Below, piece after piece: positions 20,113 through 24,067 of a stretch of 24,067 nucleotides of DNA (positions within the stretch are counted from its first letter, which is position 1; each line of letters opens with the position of its first letter). The translations under genes and the position numbers were made by a program. Where the stretch lies: positions 1 through 24,067 of the forward strand of contig JALKBU010000803.1 in the NCBI GenBank assembly GCA_023091735.1, given 5' to 3'. Below the pieces are notes generated by a model, which saw nothing but the letters and a program-made list of their open reading frames with translations, made no database searches and had not been told where the DNA came from. The stretch comes from Trichomonas tenax (taxonomy: Eukaryota; Parabasalia; Trichomonadida; Trichomonadidae).

Positions 20113-21804
20113 TTAAAACGAGATTGAATACATTTCCTGATCTTTTGCGAGTGATCCCATATCATACATCAAACTGTTCTTGTGGTAGTAATCATTTCTT
20201 GCGATGCAATCTTGAATTCTGTTTATTACTGTTCGCGCATAATCATCGATTGTCAATTCGAAGTCGTAATCAACTTTCAACAAAGAAAAGTTGGAAACTA
20301 AGGAATCAGCAATCTTTGCAAGTCCATGAATACCGAATTTGTTCATTGATATGTTGAGGAATTTAAGACTTGAGTTCAATCCAAGTCCTTCTGCTATACA
20401 TTGGCAACCGGGTTCATCGATTCCACAATGAGCAAGAGAAATATTTTGCAGGGTTGTGTTGACTATTAAAACTTCCATGAAGTGCTGCATTGCTTCATCT
20501 CCGAGATTGTTATGCGCGACAGATATCTTTTCAAGTGTGGAATTGTGCATTAAAGCTTCACATAATGCTGCGAAACCTTGTGATGTCATTTTGACATTGT
20601 CTAATTCGATTTCTTTGAGTGAACTGTTGCTTGATAATGTTTGAGATAATAAAACAATTGCTGCATCGCCGAAATCATTTAAACTGAGTCTAATTGAGTG
20701 AATAGTATGATTATGATCGAATAACTCGCTAATTAAAACCGCACCTGAAGAATCGATGTTATTTGCTCTGATATCGAGACTTTGTATTTTGCTGTTGGAT
20801 TCTAGCGCTGTTGTAATAGGCCAGATACCTTGTGACGTGAGATAATTTCTTGATAAATCTAAAACTTGAAGTGTTTTATTCCAGTTCAAAGCGATTGCGA
20901 AAAAGCTTGCTGACGAAGGTGAGAATTGATTTGCACCGAGAAGAAGCTTTTTTAACGATGTATTATTATAGATCATATTTGAAATCGCAAAAGCAGTGCT
21001 GTCGTTAAAGTTGTTGTATGAAAGCGCTAGCGTTGTGATAGAACTGTTGATGTTAAGTGCCTTACAGAGCTCTTCGAGTGAAGGAGTTGAAAGATTGCAC
21101 TTCCAGAGATAAAGTTCTTCTAAACTGCATTCAGGATTAGATAGATACTTTCCCAGAGATTCTATTGCTGGCTCTTCGAACTGATCTTGAAGCAGTAAAA
21201 CCTTAAGAGTTCGATTTTGTGTTAATGCTCTTGATAATGCAAAGACACCATCCTTGCTGCATCCGCACTTGATTAGATCAAGGAGGTTCAAAACATTGTT
21301 ATGTATTAACGAATTTGCAATATATTCGACACCAACATCTGTAATTTTTTCGTTACTTCTTATGTCAAGCCACGACACCGGAGCGTTTCTTTCGAGTGCG
21401 TAGGCCAAATGTTGTGCTCCTGTTGCTGTAAAATCATTTTTTCTTAATATAAGTTGAATAGGTTCTCGAATGCTTGGCAATGACACAAGAATCGTTGATA
21501 AATACGACAGAGCATCGTCGTTAACGTGATTTTCCGATATTTCTAAAAATTTGATTTTTGGGTTTGATTTTAACAGATCAAAAATTTGCATACATGATCG
21601 AGTGCTTAAATTGTTCCTGCAGAACGTGATTTTATACAGGAAATAGTTCTTCGACACAGCATCTTTGAATCGATCAATCAAATGATCGGTCATTATGAAC
21701 CCATTCAGGTTAAACGCGTTGATGTTCGCGTCGTTCTTCGTGGTGATTGCAATAAGCTGATTAAATCGCTGAAGAGCAGGGTCGTTCTCGTCAACCTCTG
21801 CCAT
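20113..21804 (-). CDS. Leucine-rich-repeat protein, ribonuclease-inhibitor type
   Basis: 563 residues from the ATG at 21804 (MAEVDENDPALQRF). After a short helical N-terminus, nearly the whole protein is a run of about sixteen 28-29-residue repeats with the pattern LxxLxLxxNxxxxxGxxxLxxALxxN. Clear examples are LEISENHVNDDALSYL, LDLSRNYLTSQGIWPI, LDIRANNIDSSGAVLI and LNISMNKFGIHGLAKI. This forms a curved solenoid for protein binding, as in RanGAP, NLRC3-like and dynein-regulatory LRR proteins. I see no NACHT, kinase, signal peptide or membrane segment, so a cytosolic scaffold role is inferred and the partner is unknown. The frame is open 28 codons further up to 21888, but that stretch enters the terminal repeat of a mobile element and an Inr-like site, so the later ATG is preferred. 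An ATG at about 21852 (MTLYCTQQNN) is the alternative. The gene is intact. Confidence 0.88.
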   Translation of the reverse strand: MAEVDENDPALQRFNQLIAITTKNDANINAFNLNGFIMTDHLIDRFKDAVSKNYFLYKITFCRNNLSTRSCMQIFDLLKSNPKIKFLEISENHVNDDALSYLSTILVSLPSIREPIQLILRKNDFTATGAQHLAYALERNAPVSWLDIRSNEKITDVGVEYIANSLIHNNVLNLLDLIKCGCSKDGVFALSRALTQNRTLKVLLLQDQFEEPAIESLGKYLSNPECSLEELYLWKCNLSTPSLEELCKALNINSSITTLALSYNNFNDSTAFAISNMIYNNTSLKKLLLGANQFSPSSASFFAIALNWNKTLQVLDLSRNYLTSQGIWPITTALESNSKIQSLDIRANNIDSSGAVLISELFDHNHTIHSIRLSLNDFGDAAIVLLSQTLSSNSSLKEIELDNVKMTSQGFAALCEALMHNSTLEKISVAHNNLGDEAMQHFMEVLIVNTTLQNISLAHCGIDEPGCQCIAEGLGLNSSLKFLNISMNKFGIHGLAKIADSLVSNFSLLKVDYDFELTIDDYARTVINRIQDCIARNDYYHKNSLMYDMGSLAKDQEMYSISF

Positions 21805-21848
21805 CGCAAAAAAATTTTGAAAATTGTTTTGTTGGGTACAATAAAGAG

Positions 21849-21861
21849 TCATGAAAAGTGA
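21849..21861 (-). promoter_or_regulatory. Near-consensus Inr inside a mobile-element end, upstream of the LRR gene
   Basis: The minus strand reads TCACTTTTCATGA, which differs from TCAYTWYTCATTA at one position. Its A (21859) is 55 bases before the LRR ATG. The site lies inside the terminal inverted repeat of the element at 21834-22173, so the match may be fortuitous or a co-opted promoter. Confidence 0.45.
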
Positions 21862-21942
21862 CATATTTACATGGCAAATGTATTTCATTTTGGCATGTAA
21901 AATTGGTTAGCCAATTAGAATCTGTATTTATAAAGTTCGATT

Positions 21943-22089
21943 AAGCTTGTTAATGCATCTGAAAATGTTATTAGAGAATCTATCAAGCTTGCTAGAGCAT
22001 CTAATAAGCTTGTTATAGTTCATTTCAAGCTTGTTAAAGCGTCTACTAAGCTTGATAGAGAGTCCATCAAGCTTAATAGAAATCCTTTT
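21943..22089. repeat. 21-bp tandem repeat, seven units
   Basis: AAGCTT starts at 21943, 21985, 22006, 22027, 22048 and 22069, all multiples of 21 bases apart, with a degenerate unit at 21964. Both strands are open over the array and would give a 7-residue repeat (KLVKAST-type on plus, xxxxNKL-type on minus). Neither frame has a supported start, so it is not called a gene. Confidence 0.9.
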
Positions 22090-22173
22090 GTTAAAATGGC
22101 CGACTTTAGATGTCAAAACACATTTATAACTGCCATGTAAATACATCACTTTTCGTGACTCTTTATTTTACCC

Positions 22174-22340
22174 GACTTTTTGTATATAATGATAAAATTA
22201 ATATTACTCATACATGATTGTATATAGAGTTCTATAGATCCTTCAAATTTTTGTCAGTAATTTATTTACATGGCAAAATGCAATTATCATAAAAAGCAAA
22301 ACTGATATTAAAAATATAGTGCAAACATTTTGTACTGAAA
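22174..22340. other. AT-rich spacer between two short elements
   Basis: No gene is seen. It includes a TTTACATGGCA copy near 22266-22276, the motif also found inside both neighbouring elements. Confidence 0.4.
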
Positions 22341-22587
22341 AGAGTGTCGGACAAAAGTGCGCCATCGTCTTTTGACATTTTACATGGCAAGTTGTTTTGT
22401 TCAATCATTGCAATTTAACGAATTGCTCCAGTTTTTAGCCAAAAAAGTTATTGCGAAGGCAATCGCTAATTCTCCAGGTCATTCTCTGCGGCGCAATTAC
22501 AGTTGTATCTCTCAATAGCTCAGCTCTTTGCAAGCGCCTCGGTCTTACTCACACCCGTCCACTATTTGGGGGCAAAAGATTATTTTC

Positions 22588-22672
22588 TAAAAAGAAAAGT
22601 TTGTTACGCGCGCGAGTCAAACCTGCATCAATAAGGTGCATAGTTCAACAATTAGCGATTAAACCATGCCCG
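22588..22672 (-). other. tRNA-like relic with A box, B box and T-run (copy 2)
   Basis: On the minus strand TGGTTTAATCG (22666-22656) fits the A-box consensus TRGYNNARNNG fully. GGTTTGACTCG (22623-22613) fits the B box at 9 of 11 positions. The spacing is within a base or two of a real tRNA, and a T-rich run follows (22600-22588). The stretch from the T-loop to the 3' end, GTTTGACTCGCGCGCGTAAC, closely matches copy 1. Acceptor and D arms do not pair, so it is not a working tRNA. Confidence 0.45.
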
Positions 22673-22705
22673 AGAATCAAAAAAAAAGATTGTTTTTAAG
22701 TAACA

Positions 22706-22737
22706 TGACATGTAAAGTTTTGATACTTTACATGTCA
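22706..22737. repeat. Perfect 13-bp hairpin
   Basis: TGACATGTAAAGT (22706-22718) and ACTTTACATGTCA (22725-22737) pair perfectly around a 6-base loop. The arm is the TTTACATGTCA motif found in several elements of the window. Confidence 0.9.
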
Positions 22738-23760
22738 AATAAAGATGATAGTGCACTTTTGTCCAACTCTATTACTGAAAATGAAAAATGTTGCTGAAAC
22801 ATTGCAAATTATAAATGGTAATATGATGTGAAAGCATCAAACATATATTTAACTAGAGATATATGATAATATAATTATGTTAAATTTCACAAAAATGAAT
22901 TGTTTGGGAAATTTTTCGATAATCTTAGATTTTTTGCCAGTCAGATTGATGCTTTTACAAGTCATATCTGACAATTACGTGACAAGTACATCAAATTTAA
23001 AAATTGAGAAATCAAACAAATGAAGACTTAAGGATGTCGGTTTTGAGGGTGCTTTTTTTCGTTTCGCGGGGGACTGGGTGACTTTAGTTAGGGGTTAACT
23101 CAATAATAAAAGGTCTAATTAAATTTAATGAGCGCATTCGTACTATGCCTTCTTTAGTACACTGTACAATAGGGCACATGAGAGAAACATTCAGCAAGAA
23201 TCTGTTCTGGATTTGACCCCAAAACTTCTCAGATTATCTCCCGCATTTTCAAATCTTAGGCTTTTTGTGCATCTGTTGTTTGCTTGCTAGACCATCTTAT
23301 ACAATACATACTAAAATTCGCATCAAAATATGACGAAACTCAGTTTTTTTCCGAAACTTTTACAAACTACATTCTTTCATCTGAATTAGATGGTCTTATG
23401 ATTTTCATATGTATTTAAAATGCACACAAAAAGATATTCTAGTTCAAATGCATGTTATTTATCTCATATTTTTCTCTACATTTAATTAATTTTAGTTCTA
23501 TTGGATGAATTGTGTTTATTTATTTCTAAATTGATACTGCCTTTATACCTGAAATTATGTCAAACAATTATGTTACTGAATAAAGGCGAATCAAAATTGG
23601 ACTGGTTCTTTTGAAATTAGGCTAAGATGTTTTCATTATACACACCACCTTACAGCTTGATTGTTTGTCTTTCTTTTATTGACTAAAATACCATATTTAT
23701 ATATAGAATTATTTATGATATGCGATAATTAATATAAAAAATGCAATATTTCTGTATTGT

Positions 23761-23791
23761 ATTATCTATACATTACTACAGTATAGATAAT
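23761..23791. repeat. Perfect 11-bp hairpin
   Basis: ATTATCTATAC and GTATAGATAAT pair perfectly around ATTACTACA. Confidence 0.85.
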
Positions 23792-23834
23792 GGAGATTAT
23801 ATTCACAAAATAATGTTAGCTGTTTTTAAATATT

Positions 23835-23835
<1 letters not shown>

Positions 23836-23872
<37 letters not shown>
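23836..23872. repeat. T37 homopolymer
   Basis: A run of 37 T, followed after TTAGCCT-type sequence by an A-rich strand-asymmetric stretch to about 23985. The exact length may be unreliable in sequencing. Confidence 0.9.
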
Positions 23873-23874
<2 letters not shown>

Positions 23875-24067
23875 CCTAAAAAAAACACAAAAAGCATTAA
23901 AAACAAAAAAAAAATAATTTTGAAAATTAAAACACCACAAAAAGAGAAATAAAAACAACCTCAAAAATTACAAAAAAAAACACCAAGAGGGGGGCAAAAG
24001 ATCCCATAGTTTTGGACGCGCTTGTAGACATTTGAGCAACAAACATCTATTGAATTAACATTTTTAT

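Larger units (their letters stand above)
21834..22173. mobile_element. 340-bp MITE-like element with 42-bp terminal inverted repeats
   Basis: The left end (21834-21875) begins GGGTACAATAAAGAGTCA. It matches the inverted right end (22132-22173, ...CTTTATTTTACCC) at about 38 of 42 positions. No clear target-site duplication is seen. The centre is a 21-bp tandem repeat. It ends only 29 bases from the LRR start codon. Confidence 0.7.
22341..22770. mobile_element. 430-bp MITE-like element with imperfect terminal inverted repeats and a GC-rich core
   Basis: The left end reads AGAGTGTCGGACAAAAGTGC and the right end, inverted, AGAGTTGGACAAAAGTGC. Both continue into ATC-rTCTT and then GACAT with ACATG motifs, about 45 bases at roughly 80% match. 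Inside are an 11-bp inverted pair (AATCGCTAATT at about 22462 and AATTAGCGATT at about 22651), a tRNA-like relic and a perfect hairpin at 22706-22737. An 82-codon open frame crosses the core but has only a TTG start. Confidence 0.6.
22771..24067. other. AT-rich desert with poly-T tract
   Basis: No gene is seen in 1.3 kb. A GC-richer patch (GTTTCGCGGGGGACTGGG near 23060) has no recognised identity. There is a hairpin at 23761-23791 and a T37 run at 23836-23872, followed by an A-rich stretch to about 23985. GGGGGCAAAAGAT near 23991 resembles GGGGGCAAAAGAT at about 22568 in the 430-bp element. Confidence 0.55.

Noticed and set aside
22516..22526. TAGCTCAGCTC, an A-box-like site on the plus strand
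   Set aside because: No B box or tRNA fold follows at the right distance; only the minus-strand relic has both boxes.
22451..22699. 82-codon plus-strand frame in the GC-rich core of the 430-bp element
   Set aside because: Only a TTG start, no family similarity, and it overlaps the tRNA-like relic; kept as part of the element.

Overview
The window looks like nuclear DNA from a parabasalid protist (Trichomonas/Tritrichomonas type). It is very AT-rich, its genes have no introns, and they sit between long AT-rich deserts. Several start codons lie 20-30 bases after a TCA-Y-T-rich initiator (Inr) like the known trichomonad Inr. The protein families also fit: long acidic coiled-coil protein, ankyrin-repeat protein, multi-membrane cyclase with PAS domain, and ribonuclease-inhibitor-type leucine-rich repeats. 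The organism call is inference; no rRNA or species marker is present.

Layout. 1-1318 (-) is the N-terminal 439 codons of a coiled-coil protein running off the left edge. 1342-3911 is a desert. 3912-6254 (+) is a decayed ankyrin-repeat gene. 6409-7122 (+) is an intact dUTPase with a long N-terminal extension. 7895-11072 is a 3.2-kb element bounded by about 280-bp, nearly identical inverted repeats. It has no convincing gene but holds nested inverted-repeat elements, a tRNA-like relic and a cluster of six strong hairpins. 11254-12462 (+) is an eight-segment membrane protein. 12702-13544 (-) is an RNase P/MRP p30-type protein. 13642-17301 (-) is a membrane adenylate/guanylate cyclase pseudogene with at least seven stops, two frameshifts and lost metal-binding aspartates. 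18107-19634 is a second inverted-repeat island built from a 253-bp unit, again with hairpins inside. 20113-21804 (-) is an intact leucine-rich-repeat protein. Immediately upstream of it are two short MITE-like elements (21834-22173 and 22341-22770). The rest is AT-rich desert with a 37-base T run.

The intact genes (coiled coil, dUTPase, membrane protein, RPP30, LRR) have unrelated housekeeping or structural roles and do not form a pathway. The distinctive content is non-coding: inverted-repeat islands packed with hairpins, one hairpin-bearing segment shared between two islands, two tRNA-like relics with A/B boxes and T-run terminators, and a short element whose terminal repeat carries an Inr-like sequence just upstream of the LRR gene.
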